A stretch of DNA of 64,000 nucleotides, from positions 4,588,001 through 4,652,000 of the forward strand of contig NZ_CP113529.1 of assembly GCF_026723865.1 (NCBI RefSeq), in the 5' to 3' direction. How positions within the stretch are numbered: the stretch's first letter is position 1; each line of letters begins with the position of its first letter. A program made the position numbers and the translations under genes. The notes under the pieces were generated by a model. That model was not told where the DNA came from and ran no database searches. It saw only the letters and a list, made by a program, of their open reading frames with translations. Source of the stretch: Mycobacterium sp. Aquia_216. GTDB taxonomy: Bacteria > Actinomycetota > Actinomycetes > Mycobacteriales > Mycobacteriaceae. Positions 40,061-48,487 of this stretch are shown one piece after another.

Positions 40061-41835
40061 GCGCGCCCTCGGGGCCGAGCCGTCGATTCGGCGCTGCCGG
40101 GCTGGTCCGTACCGGGCTGTGGCGGCTCGCCGTCGGTGCGAACAACTTTGGACTCGTTCGGATTAGGCTGCGGCGGTTCTGATTTGGCCGCGGGTTTGGC
40201 TTTTGCCGCAGATTTCCTGGGAGCGGCTTTCTTCGCGGCGGCCTTCTTCGCCGGTGCCTTGGTCCCGGCAGCCTTGGCTTTGGCGGCCTTGGCGGCGGGC
40301 TTGGCGCGGGCCTTTGTTGCCGCCTTCTTCTCGGTGTACAGATCGACTTCGGGCAGTTCGTCGTCGGGCCAGTTGGCCAAGGTGTTCAGGTACAGCTGGC
40401 GCACCTCGGCGATATGGTCGGGCAGCGTCCCGACCGTCCAGTCCGTCACCGGTATCGGCGGGAACACCGCGACATCGACCGTGCCCGGATTGATCGTGGT
40501 GGAGTTTCGTGCGGCGACGATCTCCGCATTGCGGATCACGATGGGGACGATGGGAATTCCCGCCGCCATCGCGATGCGGAACGGCCCCTTCTTGAACGGC
40601 CCGACCTCGGTGGTGTCGATCCGGGTACCCTCGGGAGCGATCAGGATGGACAGGCCGTTTTTGGCCCGCTCTTCGACCTCGTGCATCGTCTCGACCGCGG
40701 CGACCGGATCATCACGGTCGATGAACACACCGTCGGTGAGCTTACCGAGGGTGCCTACGATCGGGTCCTTCTTCAGCTCCTTTTTGCCGATGGCAACCCA
40801 GTTGTCGCGCACCAACGCTCCGGCGATGACGGGGTCAACCTGGTTGCGGTGGTTAAAGATAAACACCGCCGGACGTTGCGCGGTCAGGTTCTCTTTGCCG
40901 ATGACGTTCAAGCTCACACCACTGGCCCCCAACAATGTCTGGGGAAAGGTCGAGGTGAAGAAATTCACGCCACGCCGACGGCTCAGGGTCAGCAGACCGA
41001 CCCCCAGCGCACCGGCCGCGACCGGGAGCATCGAACCGATGCCGACGAGCGTGCGCACCTGGGGCCGAATCCCCACGCTGCCCCGGCTGCTGAATTCCAG
41101 GACCGGCCAACCGCGGCGCTTCGCGACGGCAGCCATCTTGCCTTCGGGGTTGGTGGGCCGCGGATTGCCGACCAGGTACATCAATGCGACGTCCTCGTCG
41201 CCGTCGGCGTAGAAGTAGCTGTCCTTGAGGTCGATTTGGTGTTCGGCCGCAAACCGTTGTACCGCAGTGGCTTTGCCCGGCCCCCATAGGATCGGCTCGA
41301 CCACCTCGCCGGTCAGCAACCCGTCTTCATTGGTCACGAACTTGTTGGTCAGCGTGTTGGTGATCCCGAGGAAGCGGGCCACCGGATTGACCTGGATGGT
41401 CAGCGCCGACGAGCTGAGCACCACGGTGTGGCCGCGAGCCACGTGGGCGCGGACCAGCTCACGCATCTCCGGGTAGATCCGCGACTCGATCCGTTGGGCG
41501 AAGAGCCGCTCGCCGATCTCGTCCAGGTCGGTCAGCATCCGGCCGCGCAGCGCCTCGGATGCCTTACTGATCAGGTCTTCGAATTCCAGGCGCCCGAGCC
41601 GGTGGTTCAGACCGGCCTGAACCATGCTGAGCAGCTCCCCCACCCCCATGTCGCGCCGGCGCAAGCGTTCCTGGGTGAGGATGACCGCGGTAAACCCCGC
41701 GACCAGCGTTCCGTCCATGTCGAAGAAGGCGCCGACTTTGGGACCGGGGGCGCTGGCGCGGATCTCGGCGACCGAGCCGGGTAGCCGCAAATCCTTTGCC
41801 GGCGTTGACTTCCCGCGCGCTTCGGCAGCGCTCAT
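40057..41835 (-). CDS. plsC: Bifunctional HAD phosphatase / 1-acylglycerol-3-phosphate acyltransferase
   Basis: The 592-aa protein has an N-terminal HAD-IB phosphatase domain (about 35-245) with [11 protein letters not shown] and [11 protein letters not shown] PlsC acyltransferase domain follows (about 300-480) with FNHRNQVDP and [10 protein letters not shown]. The tail (about 500-575) is an Ala/Lys-rich histone-H1-like stretch such as [17 protein letters not shown]. It acylates lysophosphatidic acid. It overlaps plsB2 and the WS/DGAT gene by 4 nt each. The same design is found in M. tuberculosis Rv2483c. Confidence 0.93.
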   Translation of the reverse strand: MSAAEARGKSTPAKDLRLPGSVAEIRASAPGPKVGAFFDMDGTLVAGFTAVILTQERLRRRDMGVGELLSMVQAGLNHRLGRLEFEDLISKASEALRGRMLTDLDEIGERLFAQRIESRIYPEMRELVRAHVARGHTVVLSSSALTIQVNPVARFLGITNTLTNKFVTNEDGLLTGEVVEPILWGPGKATAVQRFAAEHQIDLKDSYFYADGDEDVALMYLVGNPRPTNPEGKMAAVAKRRGWPVLEFSSRGSVGIRPQVRTLVGIGSMLPVAAGALGVGLLTLSRRRGVNFFTSTFPQTLLGASGVSLNVIGKENLTAQRPAVFIFNHRNQVDPVIAGALVRDNWVAIGKKELKKDPIVGTLGKLTDGVFIDRDDPVAAVETMHEVEERAKNGLSILIAPEGTRIDTTEVGPFKKGPFRIAMAAGIPIVPIVIRNAEIVAARNSTTINPGTVDVAVFPPIPVTDWTVGTLPDHIAEVRQLYLNTLANWPDDELPEVDLYTEKKAATKARAKPAAKAAKAKAAGTKAPAKKAAAKKAAPRKSAAKAKPAAKSEPPQPNPNESKVVRTDGEPPQPGTDQPGSAESTARPRGRA

Positions 41836-43304
41836 GAGCCCGAAACCGATCGAGACACCGAATCGGTTTGCGCACTGAACGAAGCCGGCACCGCGCGCGG
41901 CGCCGGATCACCGGCCAGCGCGAGAATCTCGTCGAAGCCCTCTAAGAGGCACTGAGCGAACAAGGCTTCCTTTCGTACCGATGCTCTGTCATACCGCACG
42001 GTGATCGTGCACCACCCGCCCCGGGAAATCAGCACCACCATCATCGCCACCCCGGGCAGCGGGCCGATGCCGTACTGCCGCAATACCTTTGCACCCGCGA
42101 TGAAGGTGTCCCCCGGGTAGACCGGAACATTGCTGGCCTGCACGTCGGCGCCGACCACCGAGCCGGTGATTCCCTCCAGCACGGCTGTGGGCAGCACACT
42201 GAGCACCGGCGCCAACGACCCGATGATGTTCATCGCGGGCTCGTCACGGCGCTGGGTCATCTGGGCGCGAATCTTGCGCATCCGGGACACCGGGTCGCCG
42301 GCACCCACCGGTGCCGCCAGGTTGACGCCGGTGAAGCGATTGCCGCCGGCCGTGTCGGCTTCGGCCCGCAGGCTGACCGGCACCGCCATCGGCAGCGTGC
42401 CGATCGGGACGCCGAGCGCCTGATGGTAGCGCTGCAGGGCACCGCACAGTCCCGCCAGATAGGCGTCGTTGATCGATCCTCCGCCGGCTTTTGCGGCCCT
42501 GTGCAGATCGGCGAGCGGGATGTCGATCGCTTCGGAACGGGTGGCCAGACTGCGCCGGCGCAGCAACGGCGACGGCTCGGCGGCCCGGTTGATCACCCGC
42601 ATGCCGGAGATGGCGTAGTTCACGACCCCCGACACCGTCGACACCGGTTCCAAGAGCGCACGCCCGGCCGTCGACACCACTCCCGAGACCGCACCGACGA
42701 CGCCGCCGATAAGGGCTATCGGCAAGTGGTTGAAGCCCTCCCGCATCAAATCGTTGGGTGACAGGTCCTGCGGGACGGGCAGCGGAGGGGTCGGGCGGGC
42801 CGGCGGATCGCGCTCGAGGTCATAGATTTCGGCGAACATCTCGACACCGCCCACGCCGTCGGTGACCGCATGGCTGACGTGCAGCAACGTCGCGGCCTTG
42901 CCGTCGGGCAGACCCTCGACCAGGGTGGCCGTCCACAGTGGCCGCGAGATGTCCAGCGGTGACTGCAGGATCAGCTCGGCGAGATCGAATACTTCGCGCA
43001 GGGTGCCGGGTTCGGACACGCGCACCCGCCGGACGTGGAAGTCCAGGTTGAAGTCGGGGTCTACCACCCAGCGCGGATTGGCCGTCGGCAACGTCGGCAC
43101 GACGACCTTCTGCCGTAGCCTCAGCACCTTTCGCGACGCGTTTTCAAACCGCGTCCGGAACCGGTCCCAGTCCGGCGTGGTGTCGAGGAGCTCCAGCGCC
43201 ATGATCCCCGAGCGGGTCCGCGGATTCGCTTCGCCTCGATGCAGCAGATAGTCGACCGGTCCGAGCTCGTCGGACAATCCGACGAGCCCCTCGGGCTCAG
43301 TCAT
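41832..43304 (-). CDS. WS/DGAT-family acyltransferase (Rv2484c-like)
   Basis: The 490-aa wax-ester synthase/diacylglycerol acyltransferase makes triacylglycerol or wax ester from diacylglycerol or alcohol and acyl-CoA. The active site reads HVSHAVTDGVGG, so the usual HHxxxDG is SHxxxDG; the second, catalytic His and the DG are kept. The structural motif PLWTATLVEGL precedes it. Being first in a 4-nt-overlap series with plsC and plsB2 suggests coordinated triacylglycerol synthesis. Confidence 0.92.
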   Translation of the reverse strand: MTEPEGLVGLSDELGPVDYLLHRGEANPRTRSGIMALELLDTTPDWDRFRTRFENASRKVLRLRQKVVVPTLPTANPRWVVDPDFNLDFHVRRVRVSEPGTLREVFDLAELILQSPLDISRPLWTATLVEGLPDGKAATLLHVSHAVTDGVGGVEMFAEIYDLERDPPARPTPPLPVPQDLSPNDLMREGFNHLPIALIGGVVGAVSGVVSTAGRALLEPVSTVSGVVNYAISGMRVINRAAEPSPLLRRRSLATRSEAIDIPLADLHRAAKAGGGSINDAYLAGLCGALQRYHQALGVPIGTLPMAVPVSLRAEADTAGGNRFTGVNLAAPVGAGDPVSRMRKIRAQMTQRRDEPAMNIIGSLAPVLSVLPTAVLEGITGSVVGADVQASNVPVYPGDTFIAGAKVLRQYGIGPLPGVAMMVVLISRGGWCTITVRYDRASVRKEALFAQCLLEGFDEILALAGDPAPRAVPASFSAQTDSVSRSVSGS

Positions 43305-43351
43305 GATCCGTCAAGCCTCCTGCCTCAGCTCCGCCAACCGGATAGACACAC

Positions 43352-43368
43352 CAACGCTAGTCGCGTTG
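43352..43368. promoter_or_regulatory. Inverted repeat upstream of the acyltransferase operon
   Basis: CAACGC (43352-43357), 5 nt, GCGTTG (43363-43368), with weaker outer arms CACC/GGTG. It lies 48 nt upstream of the WS/DGAT start and could be an operator or a hairpin in the leader. No regulator is identified. Confidence 0.3.
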
Positions 43369-43449
43369 ACGCGCTGGTGAAAGGCACGATTCGGTCGCTA
43401 CAGCGGGCGCAGCGGCGTGGCAGATGAAACGTCGCGGCAGGCGTTCAAC

Positions 43450-44697
43450 TCAGCTGGCCGACGTCACCGACAGCGGCCACGAATCAAGCAGCGCGCTCTC
43501 CCGCCGCCCGTAGACGATGCCCAAGAAGTCGGCCACCGCGTTGGCGGCGTGCCGCGACCGGGCCGTGGACAGGATGTCGAATGCGTGGTGGGCGTTGGCG
43601 AGCTCGGCGTACGTCACGGTCGGGGCTCCGGCGGCGCGCATCGCCGCGCAGAAGGTCCGGGCCTGGGTGCAGGGAACCAGCTCATCCTTCTCGCCGTGCA
43701 GCACGAAGAACGGGGGTGCTTCGTCGTGCACGTAGGAAATCGGCGACGCCGCCTCGAACCGCTCGGGCGTGTCGGCGTATCGAGCGCGCATGACGAACTG
43801 CTCGAGGAACGGCAGCATCAGTTCGTGCATGACCTCGGCGTTGGTGAAGTCGTAGACCCCGTAGTAGGGCACGGCCGCCTGGACTCTGGTGTCGGCGTGT
43901 TCGAATCCGGGCTGAAACCGTGGGTCGTTGGGGGTGAGCGCGGCCAGTGAGGCCAGGTGCCCGCCCGCCGAGCCGCCGGTGATCGCGATGAAGCTGGGAT
44001 CGCCGCCGTAGTCGGCGATGTTCTCGCGGACCCACGCGATCGCTCGCTTCACGTCGATCAGGTGGGCCGGAAACGTGGAACGGGGGCTCTTGCTGTAGTC
44101 GATCGACACGCAGATCCAGCCGAGTTCGACCATCCGGCTCATCAGTGTGTACGCCTGGCCGCGTTTGCCGTTGACGGCCCACGCGCCGCCCGGGACCTGG
44201 ATCAGCACCGGCGCGCGGCGGCCCGGCGCCAGGTCATGGCGCCGCCAGATGTCGAGCAGGTTGTCGCGACCACCCGGACCGTAGGAAATGTCCGAGGTCT
44301 GCGCCGCGTACCGGGCGTGCGGCCCCGGCCGGCGCAACAGGCCGCCGCGGGGTGCGCACTCGGATGCTTCGCAGGCCGGATGGGAAACCTGCTCGGTGTA
44401 CCCGGAGCCGAAAGATTCCTCGAGGGCGGCGGTCAGCGTTTGCTCCGCCCGCTGCCCGGCCCACGAGGCGCCGACGCGGCCGATGGAAGGGGCCGATACC
44501 CGGGACAACGCGTGCCCGGTCACCACGTGTGGAGGAAACTCCGTGGTCAGCCAACCGGCAAACCAGCCCAGCGCAAACGGCGATCCACGCAGCAGCAGGC
44601 CAGCTGCCCGGGAGGCACCTCTGGCATCGGCTACCAGGCGGAACGCTTGGGAACCCGCCCTCGCGTACCGCGCAGTCATACTCATGGCCACGCCCAT
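43450..44697 (-). CDS. lipQ: Alpha/beta-hydrolase carboxylesterase LipQ
   Basis: The 415-aa esterase/lipase has the hormone-sensitive-lipase-like oxyanion region QVPGGAWAVNGK, the nucleophile ITGGSAGGHLASL (Ser in GxSxG), the acid Asp in LHGEKDELVP and the His in ELANAHHAFD. A hydrophobic N-terminal region suggests membrane association. I chose the ATG at 44697 with GGAG 10 nt upstream; a GTG two codons earlier is possible. Position matches M. tuberculosis Rv2485c. Confidence 0.9.
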   Translation of the reverse strand: MGVAMSMTARYARAGSQAFRLVADARGASRAAGLLLRGSPFALGWFAGWLTTEFPPHVVTGHALSRVSAPSIGRVGASWAGQRAEQTLTAALEESFGSGYTEQVSHPACEASECAPRGGLLRRPGPHARYAAQTSDISYGPGGRDNLLDIWRRHDLAPGRRAPVLIQVPGGAWAVNGKRGQAYTLMSRMVELGWICVSIDYSKSPRSTFPAHLIDVKRAIAWVRENIADYGGDPSFIAITGGSAGGHLASLAALTPNDPRFQPGFEHADTRVQAAVPYYGVYDFTNAEVMHELMLPFLEQFVMRARYADTPERFEAASPISYVHDEAPPFFVLHGEKDELVPCTQARTFCAAMRAAGAPTVTYAELANAHHAFDILSTARSRHAANAVADFLGIVYGRRESALLDSWPLSVTSAS

Positions 44698-44883
44698 TGA
44701 CACCGGTCTCCTCGACCTTATGCACACGCCTCGTTGCGGTTAACAGCTGTTTACCAGCTGGTGTTGTACGTGTGTCGAGGTTCAATACAATATCCGGTTT
44801 CGATAGCGGTGCAAGGCTTTTCGCGCGTGTCGTGTCGGCGAGTCGGGGTAGCGTCGCTAGTTGGATAGACTGACCTGCGCATT

Positions 44884-44957
44884 GCCTCCGTAGCTCAGGT
44901 GGATAGAGCAAGGGCCTTCTAATCCCTAGGTCGCACGTTCGAGTCGTGCCGGGGGCA
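44884..44957 (+). tRNA. tRNA-Arg (anticodon UCU)
   Basis: The 74-nt plus-strand cloverleaf has acceptor arms GCCTCCG/CGGGGGC (one T-G pair), D-arm GCTC/GAGC, T-arm GCACG/CGTGC and anticodon loop CTTCTAA (TCT, reading AGA/AGG). The anticodon stem AGGGC/TCCCT has a C31-T39 mismatch next to the loop, which is unusual. A tRNA-Arg also stands beside lipQ in M. tuberculosis. Confidence 0.9.
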
Positions 44958-44973
44958 CTCATATCGACACTTT

Positions 44974-45010
44974 GGCCAGTTTCGGCCTGACTACCAGGAA
45001 AAACTGGCCG
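44974..45010 (+). terminator. Hairpin downstream of tRNA-Arg
   Basis: GGCCAGTTT (44974-44982) pairs perfectly with AAACTGGCC (45002-45010) across a 19-nt loop. It starts 17 nt after the tRNA and probably ends its transcript, though no T-tract follows. Confidence 0.5.
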
Positions 45011-45173
45011 CCAAGACTCCAGACGAGCGCCCGGCCCTAATTCGCACCCATCCGACGGGCACGTAGCTACGAATCGCTTGTAAGCGCCGGTTCGGGTGGC
45101 GCTGTTTTGCGGGTGTCGGGAGGCGGTTGGCTCCTGCCCGGCCCGAGCTCGGCAACCGAATTTCCCGGAACGC

Positions 45174-45371
45174 CACCACGTGATCGGAGAGCACATCGGA
45201 GAGCACTACGTGCCGACTCTGAACGCGCGGGCGGCTGCGCTGGAAGCCGACAAGGCCATCGAGCTCCAGGGGCAGGAGAGGTACGGCATCTACATGCATT
45301 ATCTGACCGGCTGCCCGGACCTGTCCGGCGACCGATACACCAACGTCTGCCAGTTCACCCTGGTCAAGTAG
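45174..45371 (+). pseudogene. C-terminal relic of a mycolic-acid cyclopropane synthase (CmaA-like)
   Basis: The frame ending at 45371 encodes [19 protein letters not shown], then [18 protein letters not shown] and CQFTLVK-stop. This is the characteristic C-terminus of the CmaA/MmaA/UmaA methyltransferases that modify mycolic acids. Only about 60 residues are recognisable; the SAM-binding domain (about 220 residues) is missing and the sequence upstream is unrelated. It cannot be a working enzyme. Confidence 0.75.
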
Positions 45372-45387
45372 TCGACAAGGACACCCG

Positions 45388-45675
45388 ATGGCTTGCAATT
45401 CATTTATCTACGAGTTCGAACAGCTCGGCGACATCTACGTCATCCATGAAGTCGGTTCCAAACGAATTCACCTCGTTGGCTCGCCTCAGGAAATCGAGCA
45501 GGCCCTAAGCCTCCCGTCGACCAGGGGTGCAGTACGCAGCAGGCTTCTTGAGGTGTTCGACACCGCTAGTCAGCTGAGAGACGCCGCAACCCATCTGGAA
45601 CATCAAGCGCCGTTGCCGGACGGACCGGCCATCGCGAAGTTGCTTCGGAGATTCGCGGACAGCCTGGTCGACTGA
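45388..45675 (+). CDS. Small hypothetical protein
   Basis: The 95-aa product begins MACNSFIYEFEQLGDIYVIHE and looks like a compact alpha/beta protein with a helical C-terminus (LLEVFDTASQLRDAATHLE). AAGGA lies 7 nt before the ATG, which supports translation. It follows the cyclopropane-synthase relic by 16 nt. Not recognised; no motif, signal peptide or membrane segment. It could belong to DNA inserted beside tRNA-Arg. Confidence 0.55.
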   Translation: MACNSFIYEFEQLGDIYVIHEVGSKRIHLVGSPQEIEQALSLPSTRGAVRSRLLEVFDTASQLRDAATHLEHQAPLPDGPAIAKLLRRFADSLVD

Positions 45676-45851
45676 CGGTCGGCCCCGCAGGAGGGTGATT
45701 CACCCTTGCTCCCGACAACAACGGGTCGTTTACCGCCCAGTCCCCCGAAGGTGTCGCGCTGTTCTGCGCGTACCCGACCGACAGCTGGGAACCGCGGCCG
45801 AATCGGTAAGGCGACCCTTAGTGTCGGCGAACGGTATGCCAGCATGGGGGC

Positions 45852-46541
45852 GTGAATGCACGCCAGTTCGCTTATTCGCTGGGTGTCGCAGTGCTGACTT
45901 CGACAGCGCTGCTGAGTGCACCGATCCTCATTGCGCCCGCGTCGGCTGCTCCCTGCCCCGACGTCGAGGTGACGTTCGCCCGCGGCACCAACGAGCCGCC
46001 CGGTGTCGGCGGGGTCGGACAGCGATTCATCGATGCACTGCGCTCGCAGGTTGGTGGCCGAAGCCTCGGGGTGTATCCGGTCAACTATTCCGCCGGCGAG
46101 GATTTCGCCCCGTCGGCCTCCGCCGGCGGCAGCGATGTCCACGCGCACGTTGCGTCGATGGTTGCCAACTGCCCCAACACCAAGCTGGTGCTCGGTGGAT
46201 ATTCCTTGGGCGCCATGGCGATAGATGAGGCCACCATCGCCCGGGCACCGATTGCGGGCCTGATCCCCGACATCCTCACGGCGGACGAAGCTGACCACGT
46301 CGCGGCACTCGCGCTCTTCGGTAATCCGTCGGACAGATACCTGGGGGGACCGGTCAGCGAGGTCAGCCCGTGGTACGGGCCCAAGGCCATTGACCTGTGC
46401 GCGGCGGCCGATCCGGTCTGCACGCCGGGCGGGGCGCTGGCATTGCCTTCACACGACGAGCTGTTTTCGCCGGTGCACCTGTCTTATGCGCAGTCCGGAA
46501 TGCCCGGTCAGGCAGCGACTTTCGTAGCGAGCCATCTCTGA
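45852..46541 (+). CDS. Secreted cutinase-family esterase
   Basis: The 229-aa protein has a signal peptide (about 1-32, ending ASAAPCP) and a cutinase domain. Visible features are PCPDVEVTFARGTNEPPGVG, the nucleophile LGGYSLGAMAID (GYSLG in place of the common GYSQG), the Asp in DLCAAADPVC and the His in VHLSYAQ; the conserved cysteines form two disulfides. It should hydrolyse esters or lipids outside the cell. The start is GTG. It is a Culp-type protein; which paralogue is unclear. Confidence 0.92.
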   Translation: MNARQFAYSLGVAVLTSTALLSAPILIAPASAAPCPDVEVTFARGTNEPPGVGGVGQRFIDALRSQVGGRSLGVYPVNYSAGEDFAPSASAGGSDVHAHVASMVANCPNTKLVLGGYSLGAMAIDEATIARAPIAGLIPDILTADEADHVAALALFGNPSDRYLGGPVSEVSPWYGPKAIDLCAAADPVCTPGGALALPSHDELFSPVHLSYAQSGMPGQAATFVASHL

Positions 46542-46648
46542 CGCTCGTGTAACTGCGAACCCGCGGCTCGTCACACCGGTGCTCTGTGCGTTGAGCTCAG
46601 CGCAGCCGAGGTAAGCACGCCACCACGACGGTCGGCAGCAGCAAACGC

Positions 46649-46945
46649 CTACGGAGGCGGCGGGGCGGGTGGCGCACCGGGATCCGGCGGCGGGTCGGGG
46701 GGATATGGCGGCGGGCCGCCCGGCACCGGATGCGCGCAGTCGGGCTCGAAGATGATGGTGCCCGCCACCATCGTCCACGTAATCCCGCACGCCAGCGGCA
46801 AGAACGCGGGTGCATCGGCGCCAGCAATCGGGACCGCAATCATCCCGGTGACTATCGCCGGACGAATGAGTCGGAAGACGAGCTTGACTGCTCTCCCACC
46901 CGGCGTTCGGCGGATCCGGGGTTGTCTCGCGGTCGGGTCGGTCAT
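46649..46945 (-). CDS. Small membrane or exported proline-rich protein
   Basis: The 98-aa product has a basic N-terminus (MTDPTARQPRIRRTPGGR), a hydrophobic region with two short segments (about 25-65) and a Pro-rich tail ending PPAPPPP. Two cysteines (LACGI and PDCAH) are present. The ATG at 46945 is preferred over one nine codons upstream. Codon bias is mycobacterial, but I do not recognise the family. Confidence 0.55.
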   Translation of the reverse strand: MTDPTARQPRIRRTPGGRAVKLVFRLIRPAIVTGMIAVPIAGADAPAFLPLACGITWTMVAGTIIFEPDCAHPVPGGPPPYPPDPPPDPGAPPAPPPP

Positions 46946-47052
46946 CCCCAAGCCTGAAATAGGCCACGGCAAATCGCAACTCGAGGAACCCCCCGGAGCC
47001 GCCGATGGCGATGGCTACCCACAAAACCGTTGGCGGGCAGCCTGTTTCAGAT

Positions 47053-47322
47053 TTACGGCCGGCCGGTGCGCTCGCGGTGCTTGCAGCCCGGCCAGCAGCA
47101 CGGCCGGCGCTGACCTTCTTCCAGCTCCTCCTGGGTCCGGCGAATGCGGCGCTGGCGCGTCGCCGCTTGCTTGGCGTCTTCGACCCAGCAGATGAACTCG
47201 TTGCGCGCCAGCGGCGTGATGTCGTTCCACGCCGCGAGTGCGGTGGAGTTCGTAGTCAGCGCCTCGCGCAGGTCCGCGGGCAGCTTGTGCACTACCCCAC
47301 CTGGCACTTGGTTGCCGCTCAC
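47053..47322 (-). CDS. YdeI/OmpD-associated family protein
   Basis: The 89-aa protein has the conserved core VHKLPADLREALTTNSTAL, then WNDITPLARNEFICWVEDAK, and a C-terminal CCWPGCKHRERTGR cysteine cluster, all typical of small YdeI-type proteins. It begins at GTG. The biochemical role of the family is unclear. It is followed at the same strand level by unrelated small genes. Confidence 0.75.
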   Translation of the reverse strand: MSGNQVPGGVVHKLPADLREALTTNSTALAAWNDITPLARNEFICWVEDAKQAATRQRRIRRTQEELEEGQRRPCCWPGCKHRERTGRP

Positions 47323-47342
47323 CCGGCCAGATTAGCCAGTGA

Positions 47343-47582
47343 CTACGACCCCAGGGTGTATTGCCACACCAAGCCGTGGGTTCCATTCATCATCCGCTCG
47401 CATTGCATCATGTGTCCGTCGGCGTCGCGCATCGTCGCGTATCGCAGGGAGCACGGCTGGTCCTGCCGTGGCGGGTTGGCCTCCGCGACACCGAGGCCGA
47501 GTGCGGTCAACCCCACCGCCACCGCCGAGAAGATCGCCCAACGGATCGCCTGCGATTTGGTGGTGATGGTCGTCGTGCGCAT
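47343..47582 (-). CDS. Small secreted hypothetical protein
   Basis: The 79-aa product has a signal peptide (about 1-35: AIFSAVAVGLTALGLGVAEA) and a short mature part of about 44 residues with two cysteines (QPCSLRY and MQCERM) that could pair. The C-terminus is GLVWQYTLGS. It lies 20 nt upstream of the YdeI-like gene on the same strand. Family not recognised. Confidence 0.6.
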   Translation of the reverse strand: MRTTTITTKSQAIRWAIFSAVAVGLTALGLGVAEANPPRQDQPCSLRYATMRDADGHMMQCERMMNGTHGLVWQYTLGS

Positions 47583-47713
47583 TGGCTGCCCCCTCGTCGT
47601 GATGCGGTGTCTTCAGCATCACCAGCCAGGCTTGAGGCATCCTCTACGGATTCTTGAAGCCGCAGCCCCAAGTACCCTTTAGCTCGCCCGATGACCGACC
47701 GCGGAGGTGCGCG

Positions 47714-48484
47714 ATGGCCCAGTCCGATTCCGTCCTGTTCAGCGTGAACAATCGCGTCGCACTGATCACCGTCAACGACCCTGATCGGCGCAACGCGCTG
47801 ACGGGCGAGATATCGACGCAGCTGCGCGCCGCCGTCGAGCAGGCCGAAGCCGACCCCGGTGTGCACGCCGTCGTCGTCACCGGGGCGGGCAAGGCGTTTT
47901 GCGCCGGCGCCGACCTGAGCGCCCTGGGCGCCGCGGGCGCCGGAGCCGCGGAATCAGCCCTGCAGCAGCTCTACGACGGCTTCATGGCCGTGGGCAGTTG
48001 CACCCTGCCCACCATCGCCGCCGTCAACGGCGCGGCGGTCGGCGCGGGCCTGAACCTGGCCTTGGCCGCTGACGTGCGCATCGCCGGGCCCGGCGCACTG
48101 TTCGACCCCCGTTTCCAGAAGCTGGGACTGCATCCCGGCGGCGGTGCGACCTGGATGCTGCAGCGCGCGGTGGGCCCGCAGGCCGCTCGTGCGGCCCTGT
48201 TGTTCGGCATGCGCTTCGACGCCGAAGCCGCGGTGCGGCACGGGTTGGCGCTCCGCGTTGCCGACGATCCGGTCGCGGCGGCATTGGAACTCGCCGCCGG
48301 ACCCGCGGCCGCCCCGCGCGAGGTCGTGCTGGCCACCAAGGCCACGATGCGCGCTACCGCCAGCCCGGGATCGCTGGACAACGAGCACCACGAGCTCGCC
48401 ATGCACACGGAGCTCGGGCCGCAGGTGTCCTCGATTCAGTCGCCGGAGTTCGCCGACCGGCTGGCCGCGGCACGGCGTAAGTAG
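47714..48484 (+). CDS. echA14: Enoyl-CoA hydratase
   Basis: The 256-aa crotonase-fold enzyme hydrates 2-enoyl-Co[21 protein letters not shown] forms the first half of the oxyanion hole and [20 protein letters not shown] the second. I chose the ATG at 47714, with GGAGG 7 nt upstream. Its position after the lipQ region matches M. tuberculosis Rv2486. It converges on the transporter gene with a gap of 3 nt. Confidence 0.9.
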   Translation: MAQSDSVLFSVNNRVALITVNDPDRRNALTGEISTQLRAAVEQAEADPGVHAVVVTGAGKAFCAGADLSALGAAGAGAAESALQQLYDGFMAVGSCTLPTIAAVNGAAVGAGLNLALAADVRIAGPGALFDPRFQKLGLHPGGGATWMLQRAVGPQAARAALLFGMRFDAEAAVRHGLALRVADDPVAAALELAAGPAAAPREVVLATKATMRATASPGSLDNEHHELAMHTELGPQVSSIQSPEFADRLAAARRK

Positions 48485-48487
48485 GGC

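Noticed and set aside
45690..45712. GGGTGATTCACCC palindrome before the cutinase gene
   Set aside because: Short, no T-tract and no clear relation to a promoter; not strong enough to call.
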